Shown here piece by piece: positions 9,381 to 19,382 of a stretch of 64,000 bases of DNA (position 1 is its first letter; each line of letters begins with the position of its first letter). The position numbers and the translations under genes were made by a program. The DNA is from Micavibrio aeruginosavorus ARL-13. GTDB taxonomy: Bacteria > Pseudomonadota > Alphaproteobacteria > Micavibrionales > Micavibrionaceae. The DNA lies in NCBI RefSeq assembly GCF_000226315.1, contig NC_016026.1, forward strand, positions 2,108,001-2,172,000, read 5' to 3'. The notes beneath the pieces are model-generated. The model worked only from the letters and a program-made list of their open reading frames with translations, did not search any database and was not told the origin of the DNA.

Positions 9381-10094
9381 TCAAGACTTCAAGCGATCCA
9401 GAAAATCACGCGCCGCGTTTAAATCCGCCCGCATCGTCGTACGCTGCTTTTCCTGATGCGGGGCGGGGCCATACAAAGCTTCGTTATAAATCTCGGCACG
9501 GTATAAATCTTCGACATTCGCGGCGATGAAAACATCATCTGGCGTCACGGCCCCATCCATAAAGGCCAGCCCCAGAACAATCGATCCCGATACCACCGTC
9601 ACCAACTGGAACACGGTGAATTGATACAGGTCCATGGCATCCATGGCCTGACGCACGTATTTATGGGCTGCCTCTGGCTGGCGGATGGCGGACAGGCCCG
9701 GCGTTACGATCAACGCCACACCCGATACGCGTGCAAACCAATCGCGCGCCGGGGCCCACGCCGCATTCTGTTGCGCGGACAGTTCCGGCGGGTCCTCGGT
9801 TTGGTAGCACAGCAAATCCGTATCCAGATACACGGCCACCATATCGGTCATGGTTTTGCGCTCGCCCGCCACACGATCAATCGCGGTGATCAGGATTTGC
9901 GTCAACGGCATGGTATCGGGAACGATGTTCTCCCCCTGCGCCGCCCATTCCGCCACAATCCCATCGGCCAACGCAGACACCGGTGCCACAACCATCTGGC
10001 CCGATGGTGTCTTCACTGGTTTTCCATCCAGACGGATGGAAAACCCACCTGCCGGCTCGGCCTGTGATGTCACAAGTTTATAAAAACGTTTCAT
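9381..10094 (-). CDS. ATP12-family F1-ATPase assembly chaperone
   Basis: In mitochondria Atp12 binds the F1 alpha subunit and prevents its aggregation before F1 assembly. Alphaproteobacteria carry homologues of similar length. This 237-aa protein shows the family hallmarks: the RLDGKPVKTP segment near residue 25, AEWAAQG near 50, the LLCYQ region, and a C-terminal VEDLYRAEIYNEALYG region. It has no signal peptide and is cytosolic. Its start overlaps the preceding AsmA-like gene by 4 bp, so both are likely on one transcript with the pseudouridine synthase group. The role is inferred from the family. Confidence 0.9.
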   Translation of the reverse strand: MKRFYKLVTSQAEPAGGFSIRLDGKPVKTPSGQMVVAPVSALADGIVAEWAAQGENIVPDTMPLTQILITAIDRVAGERKTMTDMVAVYLDTDLLCYQTEDPPELSAQQNAAWAPARDWFARVSGVALIVTPGLSAIRQPEAAHKYVRQAMDAMDLYQFTVFQLVTVVSGSIVLGLAFMDGAVTPDDVFIAANVEDLYRAEIYNEALYGPAPHQEKQRTTMRADLNAARDFLDRLKS

Positions 10095-11182
10095 GGCGCG
10101 GATTCCGCCGGTGCCGATTGCAAAATTTTCAGGAATGCGCTGGTGCGCAGGGAAACCGATTCATCGGCCATTTCATTCTCGTTCACCTGAATATGATCCA
10201 GCGCATCACCCCAGAACAAGGCCGCTTTTTCCGCCGCCTGTGTGCCCGGAATGGGCGTGGCCAGCGCGGCCAACGCCGCATACAGGTCCGCCAACTCCGT
10301 CGCCGCCGCATCCGCACCGGAGACGCGGACCGTACCGTGGACCCGGGCCGCATGCTCGGACGTATCGCCAAAGGTAATATCGGGCGCGATTTTTACGCCA
10401 CCCAGCGTCAATTCCGGTTCACCCGCCAGGCGCAGCCCCCCATTATGCCGTCCGATTTTCACCGCGCCCGTCGCCGGATGCCCGGCCAATCCAAATTGGG
10501 TAATGTTGAGTACCGCGCCCCCCAGCAACCCCGTATCAAACCCGGTTTGCAAGGACACAGCCCCCACCGATGCCGTCAAAACCGCATCATCCGCCACCCG
10601 CCAGATCGGGGAATTCGCGCTGCCGTCATTATGCATGTCCAGACGAGCTGAAACAGCGTCATCGCCATATGTTCCCGCTATCACCAGCGCCGATTGGTCC
10701 GCATCAATCCCCACACGGTCCAGCGCAATCGCACGATACCCCGTCGTGGCCCGATCGACGCGAATGCCGTTGATATCCAGCACACGAAACCGCGTGCGCG
10801 ACAGGATCAAATCACCAAAACTGACTTTCAAACGGGCGGAATCGATTGTGGCCACCACCGGCCCGGGCATGGGTTTTTCGGTCACGGCGTCAACACGGCC
10901 CGGCGCCCGCACGCGACCCGCATCAATCACCACACCGGGAACGGCCTGATGAAACCGCACATCGGCAATATCAATTTCAAGAAACGGGAAGAAGGATGCG
11001 TTATTCAGCGTACCAATCCGCACATCATAACCACTGGCCTGGGACAAATTGCCCTCCAGCCCGGCGCGCAGCGTCGCCTTGTCCCCACCCAACAGGTAAA
11101 GCGCGCCAAGGCTGACCGCGATGGCCACCGCAAACACCATAAGCAAGCGCAGGAAAAACTTGCCCTTTGATCGCTTACTCAT
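10091..11182 (-). CDS. Membrane-anchored AsmA-like protein
   Basis: The 363-aa protein begins with a basic MSKRSKGK stretch and one transmembrane segment (about residues 9-31). A long periplasmic region rich in alternating hydrophobic residues follows. The pattern around residues 45-85 (ASGYDVRIG then FPFLEIDIADVRF) is typical of AsmA/TamB-like beta-rich domains that start just outside the inner membrane. Known members affect outer-membrane assembly and lipid traffic. That function is only inferred here and no residue proves it. The gene overlaps both neighbours (8 bp upstream, 4 bp downstream), so it belongs to the same operon as atp12. Confidence 0.7.
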   Translation of the reverse strand: MSKRSKGKFFLRLLMVFAVAIAVSLGALYLLGGDKATLRAGLEGNLSQASGYDVRIGTLNNASFFPFLEIDIADVRFHQAVPGVVIDAGRVRAPGRVDAVTEKPMPGPVVATIDSARLKVSFGDLILSRTRFRVLDINGIRVDRATTGYRAIALDRVGIDADQSALVIAGTYGDDAVSARLDMHNDGSANSPIWRVADDAVLTASVGAVSLQTGFDTGLLGGAVLNITQFGLAGHPATGAVKIGRHNGGLRLAGEPELTLGGVKIAPDITFGDTSEHAARVHGTVRVSGADAAATELADLYAALAALATPIPGTQAAEKAALFWGDALDHIQVNENEMADESVSLRTSAFLKILQSAPAESAP

Positions 11183-11795
11183 CGGCGGTGGTATCCTGCT
11201 GGATAATGATTTGATCGGCGGATGGGGCCGGGGTGCTTTGCACCTGTGGCATCACGCTTTCAAACTGCATCGCGCCAGTTTTCATGGCGATATCGCACGG
11301 GCGGATAAATTGGCACACTTCGCGGCCCAATGCGCGATCTTCAACCAACCCCCAAAACGCCGTGCGTTCGGTCAGGTAATCGGTGGATTGCGGGTCCAGC
11401 GCGGCAACATCCACATCCGGCGGTAACAACGGCACAGGCGCGCAGAGTTCTTCGGCCACGCACGCATCATATTTCGCCGGATCAGAGAGTTCACCAGATT
11501 CAATGCGGCGCGCGGTGGACACCATGCGGACATGAATGCGCTCGATCTCCTGCATCAAATTGATGCCGAATGTTGCGTTGATCGCATCGGTGGTTTTGCA
11601 TTCATCGGGAATGGCGCGGCCCACATCGGCAGGCGCGCCGCATGTTTTTTCAAACGCCAGCAGGCCGCCCTTCGGCGCCTCTTCCACCGGCTTGTTGGTG
11701 GCCAGAACCAAAGCGGTCAAACCACCCAGCAGAACCACAGCCAAACCACCGGCAAGAAGCAAATTCCGGGACGGCGACGACAGGAAATCGTTCAT
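11175..11795 (-). CDS. Membrane-anchored Cys-rich hypothetical protein
   Basis: This 206-aa protein has a single N-terminal hydrophobic segment (residues 11-33) that acts as an anchor or uncleaved signal. The rest is predicted to be periplasmic. Six cysteines lie in that part, in the contexts EKTCGAP, DECKTT, DACVAEELCAP and EVCQFIRPC, and could form three disulfides. The C-terminus is acidic and low-complexity. No family is recognised. It overlaps the AsmA-like gene by 8 bp, so the two may work together at the inner membrane. The ATG at 11795 directly starts the anchor. Confidence 0.68.
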   Translation of the reverse strand: MNDFLSSPSRNLLLAGGLAVVLLGGLTALVLATNKPVEEAPKGGLLAFEKTCGAPADVGRAIPDECKTTDAINATFGINLMQEIERIHVRMVSTARRIESGELSDPAKYDACVAEELCAPVPLLPPDVDVAALDPQSTDYLTERTAFWGLVEDRALGREVCQFIRPCDIAMKTGAMQFESVMPQVQSTPAPSADQIIIQQDTTADE

Positions 11796-11900
11796 TTTTT
11801 ACACTGCTCTTTTAGATTCATGGGGCCTTGGATTAAGTATAGCACCAAGACCGTGAATGCAAAGCCTCAAAGGTGAAATTAACCCATTGATATAAATAGA

Positions 11901-12989
11901 TTAAATCTCGACATCAGCAAAGGGATCGTGGTCGATCTGGGGGCGGAAATCAAAGGCTTTCCAGCTTTTGCGCAGATCATCAGCCAGCGGTGCCGTCACC
12001 TCGATCATACCCTTGCGCGTCGGGTGCGGTACCACAATCCGCCAGGCATGCAAATGCAAGCGCGGGGCCAGGTTCATGTCATGGATCATGTTGATGCGCG
12101 CGTCATCCTTCTCCGGATCGGCATGACCATATTTTTCATCGCCGATCAGAGGGAAGCCACCCTCCGCCGCGTGCACGCGGATCTGGTGCGTGCGGCCCGT
12201 GCGGGGCCAGAACATCACAAACGCGGCAGCGGGGCCAGCGCGTTCAATCACCTGAAATTCCGTGCGGGAAAATTTTCCGTTTTCGGCATCAACGATCATC
12301 ATATCCTTGTACGGACCCTCACCCTTGATCAACGGTGCATCAATCACGCCGTCATTCATCTGCGGTGCGGGGGCGGTCAGAGCCCAGTAATATTTGCGGA
12401 TATTGCGCCCCTCAAACGCGCGGCCCAGACGCTTCGCCGTTTCGCGATCACGCGCCAACAGCAACACGCCGGACGTATCGCGGTCCAGACGGTGGCACAA
12501 TTTCGGCTTCACGCCGTCGCGGTCCGCCAGATGTTCCAACAACCCGTCAATGTGGCGCGCGATTTTCATGCCGCCCTGCACCGCGATGCCAGCGGGTTTG
12601 TTCAGCGCAATCACTTCGCCGTCATCATAAATCACCATGGACCGGATCAAATCCGCATCGCCCGGATGCGGACGGAACCATATATCCGTCTTGCCCGCCG
12701 ACGCCGTCGTGGCCGGCGGCAAACGCACCGTTTGCCCGGCATTCAGACGGGTATCGGTTTTCACACGCCCGCCATCAACACGAATTTGCCCCTTGCGCAT
12801 CAGTTTTTGCACCAGCGCATAGGGCAGATCCGGCGCGTATTTCTTCAACCAACGATCCAGACGCTGGCCATCATCACCCATTTCAACGACGATCTGGCGC
12901 ACGCCGCTCGATTTTTCATCTGATGGGTTTTCGTCAGGGGACACATCGCCCAGATCCTGATCGTCGGCAAATTGATCGTCGTCACTCAT
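11901..12989 (-). CDS. RluC/RluD-type pseudouridine synthase
   Basis: This enzyme converts uridines in 23S rRNA to pseudouridine. The order is an acidic N-terminal extension (about 30 aa), an S4 RNA-binding domain (about 40-95), then the catalytic domain with HRLDRDTSG at 176-184, in which Asp179 is the nucleophile. The length is 362 aa. The ATG at 12989 is chosen because it overlaps the crcB stop by 4 bp (ATGA). Longer in-frame starts would run into crcB coding sequence. The rarA-crcB-rluC order is common in alphaproteobacteria. RluC versus RluD specificity cannot be decided from the sequence. Confidence 0.93.
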   Translation of the reverse strand: MSDDDQFADDQDLGDVSPDENPSDEKSSGVRQIVVEMGDDGQRLDRWLKKYAPDLPYALVQKLMRKGQIRVDGGRVKTDTRLNAGQTVRLPPATTASAGKTDIWFRPHPGDADLIRSMVIYDDGEVIALNKPAGIAVQGGMKIARHIDGLLEHLADRDGVKPKLCHRLDRDTSGVLLLARDRETAKRLGRAFEGRNIRKYYWALTAPAPQMNDGVIDAPLIKGEGPYKDMMIVDAENGKFSRTEFQVIERAGPAAAFVMFWPRTGRTHQIRVHAAEGGFPLIGDEKYGHADPEKDDARINMIHDMNLAPRLHLHAWRIVVPHPTRKGMIEVTAPLADDLRKSWKAFDFRPQIDHDPFADVEI

Positions 12990-13366
12990 GACAGAATTCC
13001 TCGTACACAGGCCAACCCGGCGACAAGCCCGGCCAGCGATAAACCAACGGAGAGCGCGACATACAACGCCGCTTGGCCGAATGCGCCACGCTCCCACAAC
13101 AAAATCGTATCGGCAGAGAAAGCGGAGAATGTCGTAAATCCGCCCAAAACCCCAACCATTAAAAACGCCCGCCATGGCGCAGAGGCTTCGGCGGACAAGG
13201 CAAACAAACCAACCAAAACACCCATCAATGTCGATCCGATGACATTGCACGCCAGAATGCCCCACGGAAATCCGGATGGCACCAGAACCGCCACGCCATT
13301 ATTCAACATATGGCGCAGAACCGATCCAATCGCGCCGCCTGCGGCAATCGCCAGAATGGTCTGCAT
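12986..13366 (-). CDS. crcB: Fluoride channel CrcB/Fluc
   Basis: This small inner-membrane protein (126 aa, four transmembrane helices) forms a dimeric channel that exports fluoride. It shows the N-terminal GGAIGSVLRH segment, the helix containing GILACNVIGS, and the diagnostic GGFTTFSAFS motif near residue 72. The ATG at 13366 overlaps the rarA stop by one base (TAATG), so a longer start inside rarA is not needed. No fluoride riboswitch is evident because the start lies inside the rarA coding region. Expression is presumably coupled to rarA. Confidence 0.93.
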   Translation of the reverse strand: MQTILAIAAGGAIGSVLRHMLNNGVAVLVPSGFPWGILACNVIGSTLMGVLVGLFALSAEASAPWRAFLMVGVLGGFTTFSAFSADTILLWERGAFGQAALYVALSVGLSLAGLVAGLACVRGILS

Positions 13367-14703
13367 TATTCTTCGCCTTCCGCATTTTTCCGCGCGCGCA
13401 ATTTGGCCCAATAATCGACCCGTTTGCGCAATTCACGTTCAAATCCGCGTTCGACAGGATTATAGAAGATTTCGCGCGCCATGCCGTCAGGAAAATAGTT
13501 TTGGCCGGAAAAAGCATCCGGATCATCGTGGTCATAGGCATAATTCGCCCCGTACCCCAGATTTTTCATCAATTTGGTCGGCGCGTTCAGAATATGCGCC
13601 GGCGGGGCCAGCGACCCGGTCTCCCGCGCCACCACTTTGGCACGGTTATAGCCCTTATATACGGCGTTCGATTTCGGCGCGGTGGCCATATAGACCAAGG
13701 CTTGTGCCAACGCCAATTCCCCTTCCGGACTGCCCAGCCGTTCATAGGTATCCCATGCGGCCACGGCCTGGGTCAGTGCACTGGGGTCACCCAGGCCAAT
13801 ATCTTCCACCGCCATGCGGGTGATGCGGCGCGCGATAAACCGCGGGTCCTCGCCCCCCTCCAGCATACGGCAGAACCAATACAGCGCCGCATCCGCATCC
13901 GATCCACGCACGGATTTATGCAGTGCGCTGATCAAATTGTAATGCCCGTCATCTTTTTTATCGTACAACGGCGCACGGCGATTGACCAAGGCGGTCAATG
14001 CGGCAATGTCAAACACATCACCTTCGCGGGCTTGCGCAAACACTTGCTCCGCCATGGTCAGGGCATAGCGCCCATCGCCATCGGCCATGGCTTTCAACGC
14101 ATCGCGCGCGCCATCATCCAGCGGCAACACCCGTTCCATATGGGTTTCCGCCGCCTGCAATAATTTTTCAATCGCTGCATCGTCCAGACGTTTCAGGACG
14201 AACACCTGACACCGCGACAACAATGCCGCATTCAATTCAAAGGATGGATTTTCCGTGGTCGCGCCGATCAACGTGATCGTTCCATCTTCCACCACGGGCA
14301 GGAACGCATCTTGCTGCGATTTATTGAAACGATGAATTTCATCGACAAACAACAGTGTACCCTTGCCGTTGCGGCGACGCAGACGCGCAGATTCAAACAC
14401 GCGCTTCAGATCGGCAACGCCGGAGAAGATGGCCGAGATTTGTTCGAAATGCAGATCGGTATGTCCGGCCAGAATGCGCGCCAGCGTAGTCTTGCCACAG
14501 CCCGGCGGCCCCCACAAAATCATCGACACAATCCGGTTATTGGCCACCATCCGCCCGATGGCCCCGTCCGGCCCGGTTAAATGGTCCTGCCCCGCAATAC
14601 CCGCCAAGACGCGCGGGCGCAACAAATCGGCCAAAGGCCGGGGGCCATTGGCATGGGAATCGTCGGATTCCGGGGTTTCAGCGGGGTCAAACAAGGTGGC
14701 CAT
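13366..14703 (-). CDS. rarA: Replication-associated recombination protein A
   Basis: RarA (MgsA/WRNIP1 family) is a clamp-loader-like AAA+ ATPase that acts at stalled replication forks. Walker A is GPPGCGKT at residues 65-72. Walker B is [10 protein letters not shown] with Asp121-Glu122. The C-terminal helical tetramerisation region contains the typical [14 protein letters not shown] and RGFERE stretches. The length is 445 aa. The ATG at 14703 (MATLFDPAE) is preferred to a TTG three codons upstream. The gene is followed without a gap by crcB. Confidence 0.95.
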   Translation of the reverse strand: MATLFDPAETPESDDSHANGPRPLADLLRPRVLAGIAGQDHLTGPDGAIGRMVANNRIVSMILWGPPGCGKTTLARILAGHTDLHFEQISAIFSGVADLKRVFESARLRRRNGKGTLLFVDEIHRFNKSQQDAFLPVVEDGTITLIGATTENPSFELNAALLSRCQVFVLKRLDDAAIEKLLQAAETHMERVLPLDDGARDALKAMADGDGRYALTMAEQVFAQAREGDVFDIAALTALVNRRAPLYDKKDDGHYNLISALHKSVRGSDADAALYWFCRMLEGGEDPRFIARRITRMAVEDIGLGDPSALTQAVAAWDTYERLGSPEGELALAQALVYMATAPKSNAVYKGYNRAKVVARETGSLAPPAHILNAPTKLMKNLGYGANYAYDHDDPDAFSGQNYFPDGMAREIFYNPVERGFERELRKRVDYWAKLRARKNAEGEE

Positions 14704-14787
14704 AGAGGGCAAAATACGGGGCTTTTACCCTAAAGACAAGCGCTCATTATTGACATATTCCACAATCGGGCCGCAGGCTCACCCGCG

Positions 14788-16224
14788 TCACCGAATAACA
14801 ATCTGCTGTTTGCGGCCATTGCGTTCCAGCGTGATGGCCCAGATGCCGCCGCGCCCCGCGCGGGACAGCGCCTGTCTGGCATCATCGGTCGTTTCAATCG
14901 CGACGCCATTGACCTCGACCAGCTTGTCGCCGGGGCGGACGAAGCGTGTCGCGATGGAGCGATCCTCGACGCCAATCACAACAACGCCCGCGTGATCGTC
15001 ACTGGCATCGCCGAAGCCCAGCTCGGCCACCACCGCCGGATTCATGTTGACCAAAGTCGCGCCGGACAGCGGGTTTTCACCCTTGATCAATTGTTTTTTG
15101 CGGGCCGGTTCATCCGGTGGCGCAATGGCGGCCACCTTCACATCACGCGTCTTGCCCTGACGCATAATCGTCATGTCGGCCTTGCCGCCAATTTTGGTTG
15201 TCGCCATGCGGTATTTCATTTCCGATGGATCGGCGATTGCGTGGCCATTGACCGCCACGATTAAATCGCCTGCCTTCACACCAGCTTTGTGCAACGGGCT
15301 GGCGGTATGCAATTTGGCGACCAGAACACCCGCCGGACGATCGAGGCCGAGAGATTCTGCAATATCCGCTGTTACGCTTTGCGCCGTAATCCCCAGCCAC
15401 GGGCGCACCACACTGCGGCTGCCATCGACGGCGTTTTCTTCGGCATCCATCACGCTCATCACCATTTCGGAGGGCACGGCGAAGCCAATGCCCAGCGACC
15501 CGCCATCGCGGGAATAAATCGCCGTGTTAATGCCAATTACACCACCATCCATCGCCACCAGCGGCCCACCGGAATTGCCGGGGTTAATCGCTGCGTCGGT
15601 CTGGATAAAGAAATTGAAATCATTGATGTTCAGGCTGGACCGCGCCAAAGCGGAAATAATACCGCTGGTCACTGTCTGGCCCACACCAAACGGATTGCCA
15701 ATGGCCAGAACCAGATCCCCCACCTGCGCCGTTTCACTGGCCCGCAACGGCGCGAAGGGCAGTTTTTCACCCTCTGCATCGACGCGCAAAACCGCAATGT
15801 CGGAGGGTTCATCCCGCACGCTGACGCGCGCCGGAAACTCCCGCCCATCGGCCAAGACCACACGGATTTCATCCGCCCCGTCGATCACATGAACGTTGGT
15901 AATCACCACACCGGCGGCATCGACGATCACGCCGGACCCGAGCGCGTTTTCAACCTTCTGCCGCGTCAATCCGCCGCCAGAGTACGGAAACGCATCACCG
16001 AAAAACTGTTCGAAAAACGGGTCGCTCATAAACGGATGGGCGCGGCGGGTGATGGTGCGGCTGGTATAAATATTCACCACCGCCGGGGCCACCTTTTGCA
16101 CCAGCGGGGCAAAAGAGAGATTCATCTGCGCCTGTGATTGCGGGACAAGACGGGGGATGTCCTGCGCCAAAGCCGGGGCGGACAAACAAAGGACAGCCAA
16201 CAAGGATGCAATAAAACGGGTCAT
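14788..16224 (-). CDS. DegP/HtrA-family periplasmic serine protease
   Basis: This exported quality-control protease has a signal peptide (residues 1-20, ALA cleavage), a trypsin-like domain with the triad His112 (TNVHVID), Asp142 (PSDIAVL) and Ser218 (NPGNSGGP), then two PDZ domains (about 265-360 and 375-470). The length of 478 aa fits the DegQ/MucD group. It degrades or holds misfolded envelope proteins. It lies 8 bp downstream of the acyltransferase gene, on the same strand. Which Deg paralogue it is cannot be told from sequence alone. Confidence 0.94.
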   Translation of the reverse strand: MTRFIASLLAVLCLSAPALAQDIPRLVPQSQAQMNLSFAPLVQKVAPAVVNIYTSRTITRRAHPFMSDPFFEQFFGDAFPYSGGGLTRQKVENALGSGVIVDAAGVVITNVHVIDGADEIRVVLADGREFPARVSVRDEPSDIAVLRVDAEGEKLPFAPLRASETAQVGDLVLAIGNPFGVGQTVTSGIISALARSSLNINDFNFFIQTDAAINPGNSGGPLVAMDGGVIGINTAIYSRDGGSLGIGFAVPSEMVMSVMDAEENAVDGSRSVVRPWLGITAQSVTADIAESLGLDRPAGVLVAKLHTASPLHKAGVKAGDLIVAVNGHAIADPSEMKYRMATTKIGGKADMTIMRQGKTRDVKVAAIAPPDEPARKKQLIKGENPLSGATLVNMNPAVVAELGFGDASDDHAGVVVIGVEDRSIATRFVRPGDKLVEVNGVAIETTDDARQALSRAGRGGIWAITLERNGRKQQIVIR

Positions 16225-16232
16225 AGCCTCTA

Positions 16233-17372
16233 TTATTTAGGATGATCGGGTGCACGTCTCAAGGGGGGCTTCGCCATCAGGATCGCATAAACAGAACGGC
16301 GCGCAGGAACCTCCAGGATTCTGTAAAGAAAAGCCGAAAGAGCCAGACTGACCATAACCACAGCCAAGGCCAGGACCGGGAACAACCCCGCATACAGATC
16401 CCCGGGCAGCACCATATGCGCCCCCAGCAAGACAACAACCATCACCGGGTAATGCACCATGTAAAGCGCATAGGAAATATCCCCCAACCAAATCGCAGAT
16501 TTATGCGCCAGCCAGCCGGACTGTGCCGCAGGGGCCTGCCCCTCTGGCACCCGCGACATATCCGCCCCCAAACGGATCATCCAGCAAAAAATCGGGATCA
16601 AAACAATGTCAGGCGCCCGCACGTGCATCAGCGCAACAGCCAGACAAGCCGCCGCAAAAAGCTGAACCCCGGCAGCCCCTGAAACAGGGCGGGTTGCAGA
16701 CCAGCGGTACAAAGCAATACCCAGAATAAAATCCGGCATAACCCGCAAGATCGAACAATCAAAACTGTATGTCGTAAAGGGGCGCGTTGGATCCATACCA
16801 AAGGACATCAACCACACATATCCATACAACCCGGCAACAACAAGCAACGCTCGCCCGGGCCGCAACCCCATCATGACAGGCAAAACCAGAGGAAAAGACA
16901 GGTATGCAAACCATTCAGCCGCAATCGACCAGGACGGCACATTAAATGTTAATCCACCTTCCATCCCCCAACTTTGAATCATCAAAAAATTGTTCAGCAA
17001 TGACAGAAGCGGAAACTCGCCGGGCCACAGCCCCACGGGTCCAAAACGGAACGGCGTCAATGCAACAACGACCATAAACAGCAAGGTCACGAAATGTAGC
17101 GGATAGATGCGCGCAAAACGCCGTGCGACAAAATCCCGCACCCGCATGTTCCCCGCCCGCCATTCCGGCCCGTAAACATGGGTCAGGATAAAACCGCTCA
17201 GGATGAAAAAGAAATCAACCGCCAGATAACCTTCATGCAGAAAACCCGTATAGGCCAACGGATCAAACGGCGTAAAATAACGAAAATGATGGATCACAAC
17301 GACCATCGCGGCGAAGAACCGCAAGCTGGTCAATACAGGCAAATCTTTCGGATAGGCCGGGGCGCTGATCAT
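16233..17372 (-). CDS. Acyltransferase 3 family membrane protein
   Basis: The 379-aa protein has about ten transmembrane helices. It opens with LTSLRFFAAMVVVIHHF, the conserved N-terminal block of OafA/YrhL-type acyltransferases, with the active-site His pair near residue 28. A conserved DFFFILSGF motif follows near 52 and an ARIYPLH motif near 89. Members transfer acyl groups, often acetyl, to surface polysaccharides or lipids on the periplasmic side. The acceptor here is unknown. It lies just upstream of the degP-like gene and may share its transcript. Confidence 0.9.
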   Translation of the reverse strand: MISAPAYPKDLPVLTSLRFFAAMVVVIHHFRYFTPFDPLAYTGFLHEGYLAVDFFFILSGFILTHVYGPEWRAGNMRVRDFVARRFARIYPLHFVTLLFMVVVALTPFRFGPVGLWPGEFPLLSLLNNFLMIQSWGMEGGLTFNVPSWSIAAEWFAYLSFPLVLPVMMGLRPGRALLVVAGLYGYVWLMSFGMDPTRPFTTYSFDCSILRVMPDFILGIALYRWSATRPVSGAAGVQLFAAACLAVALMHVRAPDIVLIPIFCWMIRLGADMSRVPEGQAPAAQSGWLAHKSAIWLGDISYALYMVHYPVMVVVLLGAHMVLPGDLYAGLFPVLALAVVMVSLALSAFLYRILEVPARRSVYAILMAKPPLRRAPDHPK

Positions 17373-17425
17373 ATCCTATGATACATGAATCCACCCCAAA
17401 ACCCTGCTCCAAAAATCACAAGAAA

Positions 17426-17450
17426 AAAGGCCACCAAAACGGTGGCCTTT
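17426..17450 (-). terminator. Rho-independent terminator after rplQ
   Basis: A perfect 10-bp stem (AAAGGCCACC with GGTGGCCTTT) and a 5-nt loop are followed on the minus strand by a T-rich run. It lies 25 bp past the rplQ stop and closes the ribosomal superoperon. It also separates rplQ from the acyltransferase gene on the same strand. Confidence 0.9.
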
Positions 17451-17474
17451 GTTTCCTTAAAACTGAAAACGGGA

Positions 17475-18074
17475 TTATTCCGCGTCTTTTTCAGCTTCTT
17501 TTTTCCCATCTTTTTTCTGGGCCGGAGCTTTTTTAGCGGCCGGTTTCTTTTCAGCGGCGTCCTTTTTCGGGGCGGCTTTCTTTGCGGCCGGCTTTTTCGC
17601 TGCCGGGGCCTTTTTCGGTTTGGCGGCTTTCAGTTCGCCTTCTTCGCCAACTTCGTATTCGCTTGCTACGTCTTCACCCAGCATGGTCGGACCGCTGTCC
17701 TGACCTTTTGCGGATACGTCGCGATCAACGAATTCGATCACAGCCATCGGCGCGGCGTCACCATAACGGAAGCCAGCTTTCATGATGCGGATGTAGCCAC
17801 CGTTACGGTCTTTGTAACGATCGGCCAGAACGTCGAACAGTTTACCAACTTGAACTTCGTCGCGCATGATTGCGATTGCGCGGCGACGGTTGGCCAAACC
17901 ACCTTTTTTCGCCAGCGTTACCAATTTCTCGGTGAACGGACGCAGTTCCTTGGCTTTCGGCAGAGTCGTCGTGATCTGCTCATGTTTCACCAGTGCGGCC
18001 GACATGTTTGCGAATGTGGCTTTGCGGTGCTGGCTTTTACGGCCCAATTTACGCTGTTTAATACCGTGTTTCAT
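17475..18074 (-). CDS. rplQ: Ribosomal protein L17 with Lys/Ala tail
   Basis: L17 is a 50S subunit protein near the exit tunnel. The core (residues 1-118) starts [20 protein letters not shown] and is typical. The total length is 199 aa, while the usual bacterial protein is about 120-140. The extra C-terminal part (about residues 140-199) is a low-complexity run of repeated PAAKK/KKAPA units resembling histone H1 tails. The tail shares composition with tails on S17, L29 and L30 here. It is the last gene of the alpha operon and lies 193 bp from rpoA, an unusually long gap holding inverted repeats. Confidence 0.97.
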   Translation of the reverse strand: MKHGIKQRKLGRKSQHRKATFANMSAALVKHEQITTTLPKAKELRPFTEKLVTLAKKGGLANRRRAIAIMRDEVQVGKLFDVLADRYKDRNGGYIRIMKAGFRYGDAAPMAVIEFVDRDVSAKGQDSGPTMLGEDVASEYEVGEEGELKAAKPKKAPAAKKPAAKKAAPKKDAAEKKPAAKKAPAQKKDGKKEAEKDAE

Positions 18075-18186
18075 TTACTTCACTCCAACGTCTGCGGTCT
18101 TCCTCGGAAGAACCATTGTGTTTTCTATCAACATGCCGATCAAAAAACCAAGCATTGAGGACAGAGGCGGGCACCATGCCCTTTTT

Positions 18187-18256
18187 AAGATGATCAGATG
18201 ACCGGATTACCGGATGATCGGAAAAATAAAACCGATCATCTGTTCATCCGATCATC
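18187..18256. repeat. Inverted repeats between rpoA and rplQ
   Basis: GATGATCGG (18213-18221) can pair with CCGATCATC at 18232-18240 across a 10-nt A-rich loop, or with a second identical copy at 18248-18256. Related GATGATC and CCGGAT pieces precede it at 18190-18212. In the rpoA-rplQ message these would form mutually exclusive hairpins. No uridine tract follows directly, so a simple terminator is unlikely. Confidence 0.6.
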
Positions 18257-18267
18257 CCTTCATCTGA

Positions 18268-19284
18268 TTAGAACGGCTCGTCAACTTTACGGGCCAGGTC
18301 TTCGATATTCTCTGGCGGCCAACCCTCGACCTGCATACCCAGATGCAGACCCATGATTGTCAGCACTTCCTTGATCTCGTTCAGCGACTTGCGGCCGAAG
18401 TTCGGCGTACGCAGCATGTCGGCTTCGGATTTCTGGACCAGGTCACCGATGTAAACAATGTTGTCGTTCTTCAAGCAGTTTGCAGAGCGAACGGACAGTT
18501 CCAGTTCGTCAACTTTGCGCAGCAGGTTTTTGTTGAACGGCAGTTCGTGTGCTTCTTCACGGGACTCAGCGGCTTTCGGCTCTTCAAAGTTGATGAAGAC
18601 TTGCAACTGGTCTTGCATGATGCGTGCGGCATAGGCCACGGCATCTTCCGGAGAAATCACGCCATTGGTTTCAATGTTCAGCGTCAGTTTATCATAGTCG
18701 GTGATTTGGCCAACGCGGGCGTTTTCAACTTCGTAAGAAACTTTACGAACCGGGGAGAACACGGAGTCAACCGGGATCAAACCAACCGGCGCTTCTTCCG
18801 GACGGTTCAGCGCAGCCGGGCGATAACCCTTGCCGGTGTTGACCGTCATTTCCATGTTCAGTTTCGCGCCCTTGTCCAGCGTGCAGATCACGAGGTCCGG
18901 GTTCATGATTTCGATGTCAGCGCCAGCTTCGATCATGCCGGCGGTCACTTCGCATGGACCTTCAGCGTGCAGACGCATTTTCTTCGGGCCTTCAACGTGC
19001 ATGCGCACAGCGATTGCTTTGATGTTCAGAACGATGTCCGTTACATCCTCGCGAACGCCTTCGATGGAGGAGAACTCGTGCAGAACGCCATCAATCTGCA
19101 CAGCGGTAACAGCCGCACCTTGCAGAGAGGACAGCAGAATACGGCGCAGGGCGTTGCCCAGCGTCAGGCCAAAACCACGCTCCAGCGGCTCGGCCACGAT
19201 TTTGCCGATCGAACGGGCGTCAGAGCCATGTTCGATGTCAATTTTCGACGGTTTAATCAGTTCCTGCCAGTTTTTCTGTATCAA
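18268..19284 (-). CDS. rpoA: RNA polymerase alpha subunit
   Basis: Alpha dimerises to nucleate RNA polymerase assembly and contacts promoters and activators. The 338-aa protein has the N-terminal assembly domain (conserved [17 protein letters not shown] near residue 38) and the C-terminal alpha-CTD with [18 protein letters not shown] near residue 290. The length and both domains are normal. It follows rpsK by 98 bp in the order rpsM-rpsK-rpoA-rplQ. As in most alphaproteobacteria, rpsD is not in this operon. Confidence 0.98.
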   Translation of the reverse strand: MIQKNWQELIKPSKIDIEHGSDARSIGKIVAEPLERGFGLTLGNALRRILLSSLQGAAVTAVQIDGVLHEFSSIEGVREDVTDIVLNIKAIAVRMHVEGPKKMRLHAEGPCEVTAGMIEAGADIEIMNPDLVICTLDKGAKLNMEMTVNTGKGYRPAALNRPEEAPVGLIPVDSVFSPVRKVSYEVENARVGQITDYDKLTLNIETNGVISPEDAVAYAARIMQDQLQVFINFEEPKAAESREEAHELPFNKNLLRKVDELELSVRSANCLKNDNIVYIGDLVQKSEADMLRTPNFGRKSLNEIKEVLTIMGLHLGMQVEGWPPENIEDLARKVDEPF

Positions 19285-19382
19285 GGTGAATCCCCTTTAT
19301 CTCAACAGTCTTTCAGAATCATATCGTAACGCAAAGAGAAGACCCGGCCCCCGCGAAGCGCAGGGACCGGACCAGAATTTTA

